From Amycolatopsis xylanica (lineage in GTDB: Bacteria; Actinomycetota; Actinomycetes; Mycobacteriales; Pseudonocardiaceae): a DNA stretch of 64,000 nt. Made by a program: the position numbers and the translations under genes. This document shows, piece after piece, positions 8,340 to 18,657 of this stretch (within the stretch, counting starts at the first letter, position 1; every line of letters begins with the position of its first letter). Below the pieces are notes generated by a model that had not been told where the DNA came from, made no database searches, and saw only the letters and a program-made list of their open reading frames with translations. The stretch covers positions 434,001 through 498,000 of the forward strand of contig NZ_FNON01000002.1 of assembly GCF_900107045.1 (NCBI RefSeq). Reading direction: 5' to 3'.

Positions 8340-8440
8340 AACCCGGGCGCAACGGCGCTGCAACCTTTTACTTCGCGTCGTAACGTCGATAGCGTGCCCA
8401 CGGGCGTGAAGACACGCGAATATTCAGGAGGCATCGCACC

Positions 8441-10411
<1,971 letters not shown>

Positions 10412-10416
10412 CGGCC

Positions 10417-10438
10417 GGGATAAAGCCCGCTTTATCCC
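10417..10438. repeat. Family A palindrome (GGGATAAAGC arms), single copy after acsA
   Basis: Ten-base perfect arms GGGATAAAGC and GCTTTATCCC separated by CC, six bases after the acsA stop. The same word occurs at 17.4, 54.3 and 59.8 kb. It can fold as a tight hairpin but has no T-tract. Confidence 0.75.
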
Positions 10439-10463
10439 ACAGGCACCCCCCACCGCGCGCGAG

Positions 10464-10483
10464 TCGAACGCTTGTTCTAGACT
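10464..10483 (+). promoter_or_regulatory. SOS-like LexA box overlapping a -10 element
   Basis: TCGAACgcttGTTCtA at 10464-10479 matches the actinobacterial LexA operator TCGAAC-N4-GTTCGA at 11 of 12 defined bases. TAGACT at 10478-10483 is a plausible -10, so a bound repressor would cover the promoter of the AT-hook gene that starts at 10530. The match is by eye. Confidence 0.5.
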
Positions 10484-10529
10484 GCGCGCGGCACCACCAC
10501 CATTTCCGGGCAAGGAGACGACACCGACG

Positions 10530-10988
10530 ATGACCGTGGACACCTTGACGCAAGAGGAAACGGCGACCGCACCGGAGACGGACTCGGCACCGCAGGCCAC
10601 CACCACGCCTGAGGAGACCACCCCGGCACCGGCGCCCGCTCCCAGCGAGACCGAGGAGCCCGCCGAAGACGCCAAGCCCAAGCGCGGCCGTCCCAAGGCA
10701 GCCACGACCGCCAAGAAGACCCGCACGGTCGAGCTGACGCTCACCGTCACCGGCACCGCCGACGGCAACTGGCAGGCCGAGCTCAAGCACGGCAGCAAGT
10801 GGGTCGCCCAGGGCCTCGACATCCCCGCGGCCGCCGTCTCGCGTGCGGCCAAGGAGCTGCACGTGGAGCTGTCCGGCCCGATCGACGAGGTGATCAACGC
10901 CGCCCGCGAAGCGCAGGCCGCGAAGGTCGCCGAGCTCGAGGCGCAGCTGGAGCAGGCGAAGCAGGCGCTCGCCGAGCTCGACGCGTAA
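10530..10988 (+). CDS. Small AT-hook protein with coiled-coil C-terminus (DUF6319-like)
   Basis: A 152-residue protein with AAGGAG before ATG. Residues 1-45 are acidic, Thr/Pro/Ala-rich and probably disordered. KPKRGRPKAATTAKK (about 50-64) contains an AT-hook core RGRP. A compact domain (VELTLTVTGTADGNWQAELK, about 69-88) follows. The last 40 residues form a heptad-like coiled coil rich in Ala, Glu and Gln. It resembles actinobacterial DUF6319 proteins of unknown function. The AT-hook suggests DNA binding, and a LexA-like box upstream suggests DNA-damage control; both are inferences. Confidence 0.6.
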   Translation: MTVDTLTQEETATAPETDSAPQATTTPEETTPAPAPAPSETEEPAEDAKPKRGRPKAATTAKKTRTVELTLTVTGTADGNWQAELKHGSKWVAQGLDIPAAAVSRAAKELHVELSGPIDEVINAAREAQAAKVAELEAQLEQAKQALAELDA

Positions 10989-11000
10989 GACTTTTCCCCC

Positions 11001-11047
11001 GCCGGGGCGGATGCCGAGTAACAGCGGCACCCGCCCCGGCTTTTTTT
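11001..11047 (+). terminator. Intrinsic terminator after the AT-hook gene
   Basis: Perfect 10-bp arms GCCGGGGCGG (11001-11010) and CCGCCCCGGC (11031-11040) extend inward through TGCCG/CGGCA with one mismatch. Seven T residues follow (11041-11047). It is the most classical Rho-independent terminator in the window. Confidence 0.9.
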
Positions 11048-11052
11048 CGTAC

Positions 11053-11091
11053 TTAGGATAGGCATTCTTGAATGAGGATTGCCTGCCTTTA
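11053..11091 (+). promoter_or_regulatory. Tandem IdeR/DtxR-like iron boxes
   Basis: TTAGGATAGGC at 11053-11063 matches 10 of 11 bases of the first half of the IdeR/DtxR consensus TTAGGTTAGGCTAACCTAA; the full 19-mer matches 13 of 19. A second weaker match (11 of 19) begins at 11073, about two helical turns on. The location, 50-90 bases before a VIT/CCC1-type metal transporter, suits iron- or manganese-responsive control. Confidence 0.5.
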
Positions 11092-11142
11092 CCGAAAAGG
11101 CGAACGTTCGCCGCCACAAGCATTCCGTGTTTCACTTGAGAC

Positions 11143-11862
11143 GTGACCGAAACCGTTGACGCCAAGCACGAGCACGAGCCGCACGAGAACATCGGCGGCA
11201 AGCTGAACTGGTTGCGTGCCGGGGTTCTCGGCGCCAACGACGGCATCGTGTCGGTGGCGGGCATCGTGGTAGGTGTCGCGGGCGCGACCACCGACAGCAC
11301 CACCATTCTCACCGCCGGAATCGCGGGTCTGGTCGCGGGCGCGCTTTCCATGGCGGGCGGCGAGTACGTCTCCGTGAGCACGCAGCGCGATACCGAACAG
11401 GCATTGCTACGCAAGGAGAAAATCGAACTCAAGACGATGCCGGAAGCCGAAGAACGGGAACTGGCGGAAATCTACGAGGACAAGGGCCTCTCACCACAAC
11501 TGGCCTCAGAGGTCGCCCGTGAACTGACCGAGAACGACGCGCTGCAGGCGCACGCCGAAGCCGAACTCGGCATCGATCCCGGCAATCTGACCAGCCCGTG
11601 GCAGGCGGCTTGGGCGTCCTTGGTGGCGTTCACGGTCGGCGCGCTGCTGCCGCTCATCGCGATCGCGCTGCCGCCGGTGTCCTGGCGGGTCTGGGCTTGC
11701 GCGGCCGCGGTCGTCGTCGGCCTCGCGCTGACCGGGTTGATCAGCGCGAGGCTCGGCGACGCCGACGTCCGCAGGGCGATCATCCGCAACGTCGGCGTCG
11801 GTGCGCTGACGATGCTCGTGACCTACTACGTCGGGGTGATCTTCGGGACCACAGTCGGTTAA
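11143..11862 (+). CDS. VIT1/CCC1-family iron/manganese transporter
   Basis: A 239-residue membrane protein starting at GTG. The motif LNWLRAGVLGANDGIVSVAG and the following MAGGEYVSVSTQRDTEQALL are hallmarks of the VIT1/CCC1/nodulin-21 family, with about five membrane helices. A cytoplasmic Glu-rich segment (MPEAEERELAEIYEDKG, then ARELTENDALQAHAEAELG) corresponds to the metal-binding domain. Members move Fe2+ or Mn2+ out of the cytoplasm, lowering free metal. It lies behind IdeR/DtxR-like boxes, so the pump could be adjusted to metal status. Its stop overlaps that of the convergent POT gene by four bases. Confidence 0.9.
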   Translation: MTETVDAKHEHEPHENIGGKLNWLRAGVLGANDGIVSVAGIVVGVAGATTDSTTILTAGIAGLVAGALSMAGGEYVSVSTQRDTEQALLRKEKIELKTMPEAEERELAEIYEDKGLSPQLASEVARELTENDALQAHAEAELGIDPGNLTSPWQAAWASLVAFTVGALLPLIAIALPPVSWRVWACAAAVVVGLALTGLISARLGDADVRRAIIRNVGVGALTMLVTYYVGVIFGTTVG

Positions 11863-13316
11863 TGGATGCCCGACATCATCTTGCGGATGGCGGGGGTGAG
11901 CACGACCAGCAGCACACCGAGCGCGATCGCCACGCCACCGGAGATGCCGAAGTACGCGGTCTCGTTCGCCGCCGAGTAGAACTTCGCCAGCGAACCGGAA
12001 AGCGCCGTGCCCAGCGAGATCGAGAGGAAGTTCAGCGCGACCATCTGCGTGCGGAACGCCTCGGGAGCCAGCTTGGTCGACAGCGAGAGCCCGACCGGGG
12101 ACAACATCAGCTCGGCGATCGTGATGATGAACAGGATGCCGACCATCGCCAGCAGCGGGGTGCTGTTCGGGCCGCCGCCGGTGAGCGGCAGGAACGACAG
12201 GAAGCCGAGCCCGACCAGCCCGACACCGAGCGCGAACTTGATCGGCGAGGACGGCTGCCGCGAGTTCAGCTTGACCCAGACCAGCGCGACGATCGGCGCG
12301 AAGATCAGGATGAACACCGAGTTGATCGAGTTGACCCACGAAACGGGCATGACCCAGCCGAACAGGTTCCGGTCGAGCCGCTCGTCGGTGTAGATCGAGA
12401 TCACGGTGAACTGCTGCTGGAACAGCGCGAAGAACGCCGCGCTGGCGACGAACATCGGCACGAACGAGAACACCCGCGTGCGTTCGAGCGCGGTGATCTT
12501 CTTGCTGGTGAGGATCAGCGCGAAGTACGCCACCGAGGCGACGATGACGATGCCGACCGTGACATTGGACAGGTTCTCCGCGGTGACCAGCCCGGTCAGC
12601 ACGGCCACGACGATGACCACCACGAGCACCACGCCGACGCCCAGCGCCAGCATCCGCTGCGAACTCGGCAGCGGGTTGGGCACCTCGGTCGCCTTGGTGC
12701 CGAGGTTCTTGCGGCCGAGCCAGTACTGGGTGAGCCCGGCGGCCATGCCGATCGCGGCGAGCCCGAAGCCGACGTGGAAGCCGATCTCCTTCTGCACGAG
12801 CCCGGTGATCAGCGGCCCGGCGAACCCGCCGAGGTTGACGCCCATGTAGAAGATGGTGAAGCCGGCGTCGCGCCGCTCGTCGTTCTCGCCGTACAGCGTG
12901 CCGACGATCGTCGTCGCGTTCGCCTTCAGCCCGCCACTGCCGAGCGCGACGCACACCAGGCCGACGCCGATGCCGGTCAAGCCTGGCAGCACCGCGAGCG
13001 AGATGTGACCGGCCATGATCAGGATGGCGCTGTAGAACAGGGTGCGTTCGGAGCCGAGCAGCCGGTCGGCGATCCACGCGCCGACGATGGCCGAGAGGTA
13101 GACCAGCCCACCGTACGCGCCGACGATGCTGACCGCGGTGGTCTTCGGCAACGCCAAGCCACCCTCGGCGACCTGGTAGTAGAGGTAGATCGGCAGGATG
13201 CCGAGCATCCCGTAGAAGGAGAAGCGCTCCCACATCTCCACGCCGAACAGATTCGCCAGCCCTCGTGGGTGCCCGAAGAACCTGCGGTCCAGTTCAACCT
13301 CGGTAGAGGTATTCAC
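11859..13316 (-). CDS. POT/PTR family proton-coupled di-/tripeptide transporter
   Basis: A 485-residue, 12-14 helix protein from the GTG at 13316 (VNTSTEVELDRRFFGHPRGL). An ATG 23 codons upstream is in frame but adds unconserved sequence. The POT signature FGVEMWERFSFYGMLGILPIYL with the E..ER motif, and DRLLGSERTLFYSAILIMAGH, identify the family (DtpT-like). It imports short peptides with protons. In M. tuberculosis the acs and protease genes are adjacent, so this gene, the VIT pump and nhaA look like a later insertion into that block. Confidence 0.9.
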   Translation of the reverse strand: MNTSTEVELDRRFFGHPRGLANLFGVEMWERFSFYGMLGILPIYLYYQVAEGGLALPKTTAVSIVGAYGGLVYLSAIVGAWIADRLLGSERTLFYSAILIMAGHISLAVLPGLTGIGVGLVCVALGSGGLKANATTIVGTLYGENDERRDAGFTIFYMGVNLGGFAGPLITGLVQKEIGFHVGFGLAAIGMAAGLTQYWLGRKNLGTKATEVPNPLPSSQRMLALGVGVVLVVVIVVAVLTGLVTAENLSNVTVGIVIVASVAYFALILTSKKITALERTRVFSFVPMFVASAAFFALFQQQFTVISIYTDERLDRNLFGWVMPVSWVNSINSVFILIFAPIVALVWVKLNSRQPSSPIKFALGVGLVGLGFLSFLPLTGGGPNSTPLLAMVGILFIITIAELMLSPVGLSLSTKLAPEAFRTQMVALNFLSISLGTALSGSLAKFYSAANETAYFGISGGVAIALGVLLVVLTPAIRKMMSGIH

Positions 13317-13483
13317 GTGCTCGTCCGTCCTCGTGATCAGACTTCGTTGTCGATTGGCATGGTAGGGGGACTCTTGGGCAGGCACTACCGTCCGGTCAAC
13401 GGGAGGTCCGCGTTAAAATCAAGTCAAGGTGCGCCGGGAAGTCTGGTCGGCAACAGTGATCGTCGACCCCTGGAGCCGCGCCC

Positions 13484-14665
13484 GTGACCTCACCAGCCAA
13501 GGATTTCGCCCGCTACCTGCGCACCGAGACGACCGGTGGGCTGATCTTGCTCGCCGCGACCGCGCTCGCGCTGCTGTGGGCCAATTCGCCTTGGGGTGAT
13601 CTCTATCGCACCTTCCGCGACACCGAGCTCGGGCCGCATTTCCTGCACCTGAACCTCACCTTGGGCGATTGGGCGCAGGACGGGCTGCTCGCGCTGTTCT
13701 TCTTCGTGGCCGGGCTGGAGCTCAAGCGCGAGCTCGTGGTCGGCGAGCTGTCGAAGTTCAAGCAGGCCGTGCTGCCGGTGCTCGCCGCGCTCGGCGGGAT
13801 GATCGTGCCCGCGGCGCTCGCGGTCACGATCGCCTGGGGCCACCCGGACATGGGCCAGGCCTGGGCGATCCCGGTCGCCACGGACATCGCTTTCGCGCTC
13901 GGCGTGCTCGCGCTGACCGCGTCCAACCTGCCGAGCAGCGCGCGGGTGTTCCTGCTCTCGCTGGCCGTCGTCGACGACCTCGGCGCGATCATCGTCATCG
14001 CGGTGCTGTTCACCGCGCGATTCGACCTGGTCGCGGCCGGGATCGCGGTTGCGGCGCTCGCGCTCTACGCCTATTTGCAGCACAAGCGGGTGCGGACGGC
14101 CTGGCTGTACGTGCCGCTCGCGCTGATCACCTGGGTCGCGGTGCACTCGTCGGGCATCCACGCGACGATCGCCGGGGTCGCGCTCGGCCTGCTGACGCGG
14201 GTCCGCCCCGACGAAGGCGAAGCCGAAGCGCCCGCGATCCGGCTCGAACACCGGCTGCAGCCGTGGTCGGCGGCCGTGGCCGTGCCGGTGTTCGCGTTGT
14301 TCTCGGCCGGGATCAAGGTCAACGGCGCCTCGCTCGGTGAGGTGTTCACGACCGCGCTGCCCCTCGCGGTGATGATCGGGCTCGTCGTCGGGAAGTTCGT
14401 GGGGATCCTGGGCGCGAGCATGCTCGCGGTCCGGTTGAAGATCGCCGAGAAGCCACGTGACGTCGGCTGGCGTGATCTCGCCGCGCTGGCCTTGCTCGGC
14501 GGTGTCGGGTTCACGGTGAGCCTGCTGATCGCGGACCTGGCGTTGCCAGCCGAGACCGCGGAACTCGCGAAGACGGCCGTCCTGATCGCTTCCGGTGTCG
14601 CGTCGCTCGGCGCCGCCGCGGTGCTGCTGCGGCGCAATCGGGCGCACGCGCAAGACATTCCTTGA
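13484..14665 (+). CDS. nhaA: Na+/H+ antiporter NhaA
   Basis: A 393-residue membrane antiporter starting at GTG. TGGLILLAATALALLWANSPW opens the fold and FFFVAGLELKRELVVGEL is the family signature. PVATDIAFALGVLAL contains the two unwound-helix residues near the ion site, and SLAVVDDLGAIIVIAVLFT holds the Asp-Asp pair matching D163/D164 of E. coli NhaA. It exports Na+ in exchange for H+ under alkaline or saline stress. Upstream it is divergent from the POT gene. A nested inverted repeat follows the stop. Length (about 390) is normal. Confidence 0.95.
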   Translation: MTSPAKDFARYLRTETTGGLILLAATALALLWANSPWGDLYRTFRDTELGPHFLHLNLTLGDWAQDGLLALFFFVAGLELKRELVVGELSKFKQAVLPVLAALGGMIVPAALAVTIAWGHPDMGQAWAIPVATDIAFALGVLALTASNLPSSARVFLLSLAVVDDLGAIIVIAVLFTARFDLVAAGIAVAALALYAYLQHKRVRTAWLYVPLALITWVAVHSSGIHATIAGVALGLLTRVRPDEGEAEAPAIRLEHRLQPWSAAVAVPVFALFSAGIKVNGASLGEVFTTALPLAVMIGLVVGKFVGILGASMLAVRLKIAEKPRDVGWRDLAALALLGGVGFTVSLLIADLALPAETAELAKTAVLIASGVASLGAAAVLLRRNRAHAQDIP

Positions 14666-14674
14666 CATGAAGCG

Positions 14675-14708
14675 GTCCCTTCGGGTCAGTGACTGACCTC
14701 TTCGGGAC
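14675..14708 (+). terminator. Nested inverted repeat after nhaA
   Basis: Outer arms GTCCC (14675-14679) and GGGAC (14704-14708) enclose perfect inner arms GGTCAGT (14684-14690) and ACTGACC (14692-14698). The hairpin begins ten bases after the nhaA stop and has no T-tract, so it is a probable but atypical terminator. Confidence 0.5.
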
Positions 14709-14804
14709 AGCTATCGGCCCGGCACTGGACGCACTGTGTCCTGGAACACACACTCGGTGCCAGCGCGCGCTTTCTCCCTCCCTGCTGATTCAAGGAGAAA
14801 AGTG

Positions 14805-15905
14805 ATGGCTCATAGAGCTTTCCTCATGCTGGGCGCGGCACTGTTGACCATGTCCTCGCTGTCCGGCGTCGCGGCGGCACAAGAACTCTCACCCGGGCTC
14901 ACCGACGCGATGCAGCGTGATCTAGGCCTGACCGAACACCAGGCGCGAGCCCGCGTCGCACAGGAGTCGGCGGCGATCCGGGTGCTACCGGCCGCACAGC
15001 AGGCCGCGGGGGCCGCGTTCGGCGGCGCCTGGTTCGACCCGGCGAGCGGCAAGCTCGTCGTGGGTCTCACCGACGAGGGCAAGGCGGGCGCCGTCAGGGC
15101 GACCGGCGCCGAAACGGCCACCTCGAAGGTCAGCGCGGCGGCTTTGGACACCGCCAAAACCAAGATCGACGCGCTCAAGGCGCCCGCTGGCGTGAGCAGC
15201 TGGCGCAGCGACCCGCGTTCCGGCTCGGTCGTGATCACCGTCAACAACCGCGACACCGCCGCCGAGAAGTTCATCGAGACCGCGAAGCAGGCGGGGCCGG
15301 TCACGGTCGTCCAAGGCGAAGCGCCGCGGACGTTCTCGGCGGGCACCGTGGGCGGCGACCCGTACTACATCAACGGCAACACCCGCTGTTCCATCGGTTT
15401 CTCGGTCCAAGGCGGCTTCGTCAGCGCGGGGCACTGCGGCGGCACGGGCAGCTCGACCGTCGGCTGGGACGGCTCGTACATGGGCAGCTTCGCGGGCTCG
15501 TCGTTCCCCGGCAACGACTACTCGTTCATCCGCATCACCAACGGCTGGTGGCCGGCACCGGTCGTGCTCGGCTGGGGCACGGTGTCCGACGCGCTCGTGC
15601 GCGGGTCGTGGGTGGCGCCGGTCGGCACCTCGGTGTGCCGGTCCGGTTCGACGACGCACTGGCACTGCGGCGCGGTGCGCGGGCTGAACGAGACCGTGAA
15701 CTACAGCCAGGGCGCCGTCTACGGGATGACCAAGACCAGCGTGTGCGCCGAACCCGGCGACTCCGGTGGCTCGTTCATCACCGGTGACCAGGCACAAGGC
15801 GTCACCTCCGGCGGCTGGGGCAACTGCTCCGGTGGTGGTGAGACCTGGTTCCAGCCGGTCAACGAGATCCTGCAGACCTATGGGCTGGCACTCGTGACGG
15901 CTTGA
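14805..15905 (+). CDS. Secreted S1 serine protease of the alpha-lytic/streptogrisin family
   Basis: A 366-residue prepro-protease with AAGGAG before the ATG. Residues 1-26 are a signal peptide (ending AAAQ). About 27-178 is the alpha-lytic protease pro-region that chaperones folding. The mature chymotrypsin-like domain begins near 180 (TVGGDPYYINGNTRCS). The triad is His210 in SAGHCG, Asp238 in GNDYSF and Ser320 in GDSGGS, with Cys residues positioned for the usual disulfides. It is secreted and probably degrades environmental protein. A protease also sits between acs and the holin-like gene in mycobacteria (Rv3668c), so this is part of the conserved block. Confidence 0.93.
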   Translation: MAHRAFLMLGAALLTMSSLSGVAAAQELSPGLTDAMQRDLGLTEHQARARVAQESAAIRVLPAAQQAAGAAFGGAWFDPASGKLVVGLTDEGKAGAVRATGAETATSKVSAAALDTAKTKIDALKAPAGVSSWRSDPRSGSVVITVNNRDTAAEKFIETAKQAGPVTVVQGEAPRTFSAGTVGGDPYYINGNTRCSIGFSVQGGFVSAGHCGGTGSSTVGWDGSYMGSFAGSSFPGNDYSFIRITNGWWPAPVVLGWGTVSDALVRGSWVAPVGTSVCRSGSTTHWHCGAVRGLNETVNYSQGAVYGMTKTSVCAEPGDSGGSFITGDQAQGVTSGGWGNCSGGGETWFQPVNEILQTYGLALVTA

Positions 15906-15992
15906 TCGCGGCGGTCGTGTCCGGCGCCCCGGCGCCGGACACGACGGTCACAATCCGCTCCCGGCGAGCCACGGAAACTCGCACGTGGCACG

Positions 15993-16463
15993 ATGACCAC
16001 CGTGAGCAGCCAGGAACAGCAACTCAACGTGCCGTACCTCCCGCTGTCGAAGGAAGAGGACACGGCGGCCGGCGGTCAGTCGATCGGCAAACTGGTCAGC
16101 GACGCGACACAGCATGTGTCGACGCTGGTCCGCGCCGAGGTCGAACTCGCCAAGACCGAGGTCGTGCGTGAGGCCAAGAAGGCCGTCAAGGGCGCGGTCT
16201 TCTTCATCATCGCGCTGGCGGTGCTGCTGTACAGCTCCTTCTTCTTCTTTTTCTTCCTCGGCGAGCTGCTCTCGGAGTGGCTGCAGCGCTGGGCCGCGTA
16301 CGGCATCGTGTTCCTGCTGATGCTGGTGGTCGCCGGGCTCTTCGGCTGGCTGGGCTATCTCAAGGTCCGCAAGATCAAGGCGCCGGAGCGCACGCTCGCC
16401 AGCGTCAAGGAGACGGCCGCGGCACTGAAGCCGCAGCACGCCGAAGACGAACCCGCCGCCTGA
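15993..16463 (+). CDS. Phage holin family-like (DUF1469) membrane protein
   Basis: A 156-residue protein. SIGKLVSDATQHVSTLVRAE and VELAKTEVVREAKKAVKGA form an amphipathic N-terminal part (about 30-66). Two membrane helices follow, one with an unusual run of Phe (LLYSSFFFFFFLG). A charged tail ends DEPAA. It matches the actinobacterial putative Actinobacterial Holin-X family, which is not of phage origin and whose function is unknown. It ends eight bases before the alpha/beta-hydrolase gene, so the two form an operon. The same pair occurs in mycobacteria (Rv3669, ephE). Confidence 0.8.
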   Translation: MTTVSSQEQQLNVPYLPLSKEEDTAAGGQSIGKLVSDATQHVSTLVRAEVELAKTEVVREAKKAVKGAVFFIIALAVLLYSSFFFFFFLGELLSEWLQRWAAYGIVFLLMLVVAGLFGWLGYLKVRKIKAPERTLASVKETAAALKPQHAEDEPAA

Positions 16464-16470
16464 CCCGGCG

Positions 16471-17412
16471 GTGTCGGCACCGGACCCGTCCACCGTCCGG
16501 CTCGACGGACCCTGGACGCATCGCGACGTCTCGGCGAACGGCATCCGCCTGCACGTGGCGGAACTCGGCTCCGGACCTGCCGTGCTCCTGCTGCACGGCT
16601 TCGGTGAGTTCTGGTGGACCTGGCATCACCAGCTCAAGGCTCTGGCCGAAGCGGGTTATCGTGCCATCGCCGTCGACCTGCGTGGCTACGGCGACTCCGA
16701 CAAACCCCCGCGCGGCTATGACGCGTGGACGCTCGCAGGCGATGTCGCGGGCCTGATCAGGGCGCTGGGCGTCCGGCGCGCGCATCTGGCCGGGCACGCT
16801 TGGGGCGGGATGCTCGCGCTGACCGCCGCCGCGCTGCATCCCCGTGTCGCCTCGTCGGTGAGCCTGCTCGGCTCCGCGCATCCGCTGGCGCTGAAATCCT
16901 CGGTCACGGGGACCCTGTTGCACCGCAGGCGCACCAACCAGGCGCGCGCGGTCGCGCACCTGTTCCGGTTCCAGATCCCGATGTCGCCCGAACGCGGCCT
17001 CGTCCGCGACGACGCACTCGCCATCGAGACGCTCATGCGCGCCTGGTCCGGTCCTGAGTGGACGGAGACGGCCGATTTCACCGAAACCGCGGCCAGGTTC
17101 CGGCGGGCGATGCTCGTGCCCGGTGTCGCGCACAGCGCGCTCGAGTACTACCGCTGGGCGTTCCGCGCGCAGTTCCGCGGCGAGGGCAAGCGGTTCGCCG
17201 ACGCCGTCGGCACCCGGATCGCGGCGCCGGTGCTGCAGGTGCACGGCTCGGCCGACCGCTGCGTGCTGCCGGAGACCGCCTACGCGTCGACACCGTGGTT
17301 CGGCCCGCACACCGCGTTGAAGCCCTGGGCGGGCATCGGGCACTTCCCACATCTGGAAGCCCCGGCCCGTACCAGCGACGCGCTACTCGAGTTCCTCAAG
17401 GACCTGGGATAA
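16471..17412 (+). CDS. ephE: EphE-like alpha/beta hydrolase with the nucleophile replaced by Ala
   Basis: A 313-residue protein starting at GTG. The oxyanion motif LLHGFGEFWWTWHHQL (about 40-55) and RGYGDSDKPPRGY are typical of bacterial epoxide hydrolases. The nucleophile elbow at 108-113 reads GHAWGG, where epoxide hydrolases have GHDWGG and esterases GHSxGG. Ala110 (codon 16798-16800) therefore removes the usual nucleophile. The later acid (HGSADRC) and base (GIGHFPHLE) are present. It may be inactive as a hydrolase or act differently. Position beside marP marks it as the Rv3670/EphE orthologue. The stop TAA lies inside a family A palindrome. Confidence 0.8.
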   Translation: MSAPDPSTVRLDGPWTHRDVSANGIRLHVAELGSGPAVLLLHGFGEFWWTWHHQLKALAEAGYRAIAVDLRGYGDSDKPPRGYDAWTLAGDVAGLIRALGVRRAHLAGHAWGGMLALTAAALHPRVASSVSLLGSAHPLALKSSVTGTLLHRRRTNQARAVAHLFRFQIPMSPERGLVRDDALAIETLMRAWSGPEWTETADFTETAARFRRAMLVPGVAHSALEYYRWAFRAQFRGEGKRFADAVGTRIAAPVLQVHGSADRCVLPETAYASTPWFGPHTALKPWAGIGHFPHLEAPARTSDALLEFLKDLG

Positions 17413-17454
17413 AGCGGGCTTTATCCCAGACTGGAGTAAAGCCCGCTTTATCCC
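17404..17454. repeat. Family A palindromes, tandem pair between ephE and marP
   Basis: Copy one has perfect 12-base arms CTGGGATAAAGC (17404-17415) and GCTTTATCCCAG (17418-17429), and its GGATAA supplies the ephE stop. Copy two (17433-17454) has the same arms with one mismatch and the central GG/CC inverted. They lie between convergent genes and could terminate from both sides. Confidence 0.8.
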
Positions 17455-17460
17455 GTTTCA

Positions 17461-18645
17461 CTAAGCCGCGCAGGAGCCGGTGCTGACCTGGGCTGTCTGC
17501 GACGGCGCCGCCGCGATCTCCGCGCGGACCTGGTTCGCGGTCAGCGTGAAGCCGGTGTCGGGGTCTTCCACGGCCGCGCCGAACACGACCCCGATGACCT
17601 GGCCCTGCGGGTCGATCATCGGACCGCCGGAGTTGCCGCTGCGGATACCGGCCCGCACGGTGAACACGTCGCGCTGCACGGTGTTGGCCTCGTAGATGTC
17701 CGGCCCGCGCAGGTTGATCCGCCCGCGGACGCGCGCCGGCGTCGCGGTGTACGGCCCGTCCAGCGGATAGCCCAGCACGATCGCGCTGTCGCCCGCCTTC
17801 GCCTGGTCCGGCGCGAGCGGCAGCGGCGGCGCCTCGAACCTCGGCGTCGACAGGACCGCGATGTCGACCTCCGGGTTGAAGTAGACGACCTTCGCCGGGA
17901 ACTTGCCCTTGGTGGTCTCGATCCAGGTCTCGTCGGTGCCCGCGACCACGTGCGCGTTGGTCATCACGCGATGCGGGGAGATGACGAACCCGCTGCCCTC
18001 GAGCGCGCGCGAGCACGACGGCGCGTTGCCGCGGATCTTGACCACGCTCGGGTGCACGTCCTGGACCACGGCGCTGGCCTGCAGCGCGGTGTCCGGCGGC
18101 TCGGTGTCCGGGGTCTCGGTGCGCTGGAACGGGTCCACAATGGACGGGAAGCCGGACGCGTCGAGCAGTTTGCGCAACTGGCTCGGGAAGCCCTGCGCGG
18201 CCGACGGCATCACGTCGTTGACGCCGCCGAGCACGGCGGAGCCGTTGATCGCCTTCGCCAAGCCTGGCAGACCGGAGACCGTGGTCAGCGGGGTCGCGAT
18301 GAGCCACGCGATCACGAACACGACCGCCGCCTGAACGATCGCGCCCAGCGATTTGTCCAAACCGGACAGTTTCTCGGGGTTGATCTTCTGCCGCAGCCGC
18401 CGCCCGGCCCACACCCCGAGCGTCTCACCGAGCGCGACCAGGAAGACCACGGTGGCCACGGCGAACGCGACCTTCGCCGCCGGGTGCGTGAACAGCTCCA
18501 CGACCAGCGGGGCGAGCTTGATCCCCGCGATCGCGCCGAGTATCACGCCCAGCAGCGACGGCAGGGCGATGATCACGCCTTGGAATGCGCCGGATACGGC
18601 CGCCAGCACCGCCAGCAGCAGAACCACCACATCAGCCCAGTTCAA
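17461..18645 (-). CDS. marP: MarP-type membrane-anchored periplasmic serine protease
   Basis: A 394-residue protein. Residues 1-130 carry four CvpA-like membrane helices (MNWADVVVLLLAVLAAVSG onward) and 185-394 a trypsin-like domain. The triad is His232 (TNAHVVAG), Asp261 (VDIAVL) and Ser339 (GNSGGP). Cys211 and Cys392 match the disulfide pair of M. tuberculosis MarP, which stabilises the protease under acid or oxidative stress. MarP activates the peptidoglycan hydrolase RipA during acid stress. It is followed on the same strand, upstream in transcription, by the Nudix, thioredoxin-like and nth genes, with a 12-base gap to the Nudix gene. Confidence 0.95.
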   Translation of the reverse strand: MNWADVVVLLLAVLAAVSGAFQGVIIALPSLLGVILGAIAGIKLAPLVVELFTHPAAKVAFAVATVVFLVALGETLGVWAGRRLRQKINPEKLSGLDKSLGAIVQAAVVFVIAWLIATPLTTVSGLPGLAKAINGSAVLGGVNDVMPSAAQGFPSQLRKLLDASGFPSIVDPFQRTETPDTEPPDTALQASAVVQDVHPSVVKIRGNAPSCSRALEGSGFVISPHRVMTNAHVVAGTDETWIETTKGKFPAKVVYFNPEVDIAVLSTPRFEAPPLPLAPDQAKAGDSAIVLGYPLDGPYTATPARVRGRINLRGPDIYEANTVQRDVFTVRAGIRSGNSGGPMIDPQGQVIGVVFGAAVEDPDTGFTLTANQVRAEIAAAPSQTAQVSTGSCAA

Positions 18646-18657
18646 CGCGGGTAACTC

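Noticed and set aside
11598..13487. A 629-codon plus-strand frame across the POT gene
   Set aside because: Arg/Asp/His-rich, no fold; it is the reverse reading of the transporter.
15993..16463. Prophage remnant from the holin-like gene
   Set aside because: This family is chromosomal and conserved beside ephE/marP in actinobacteria; no other phage genes occur.
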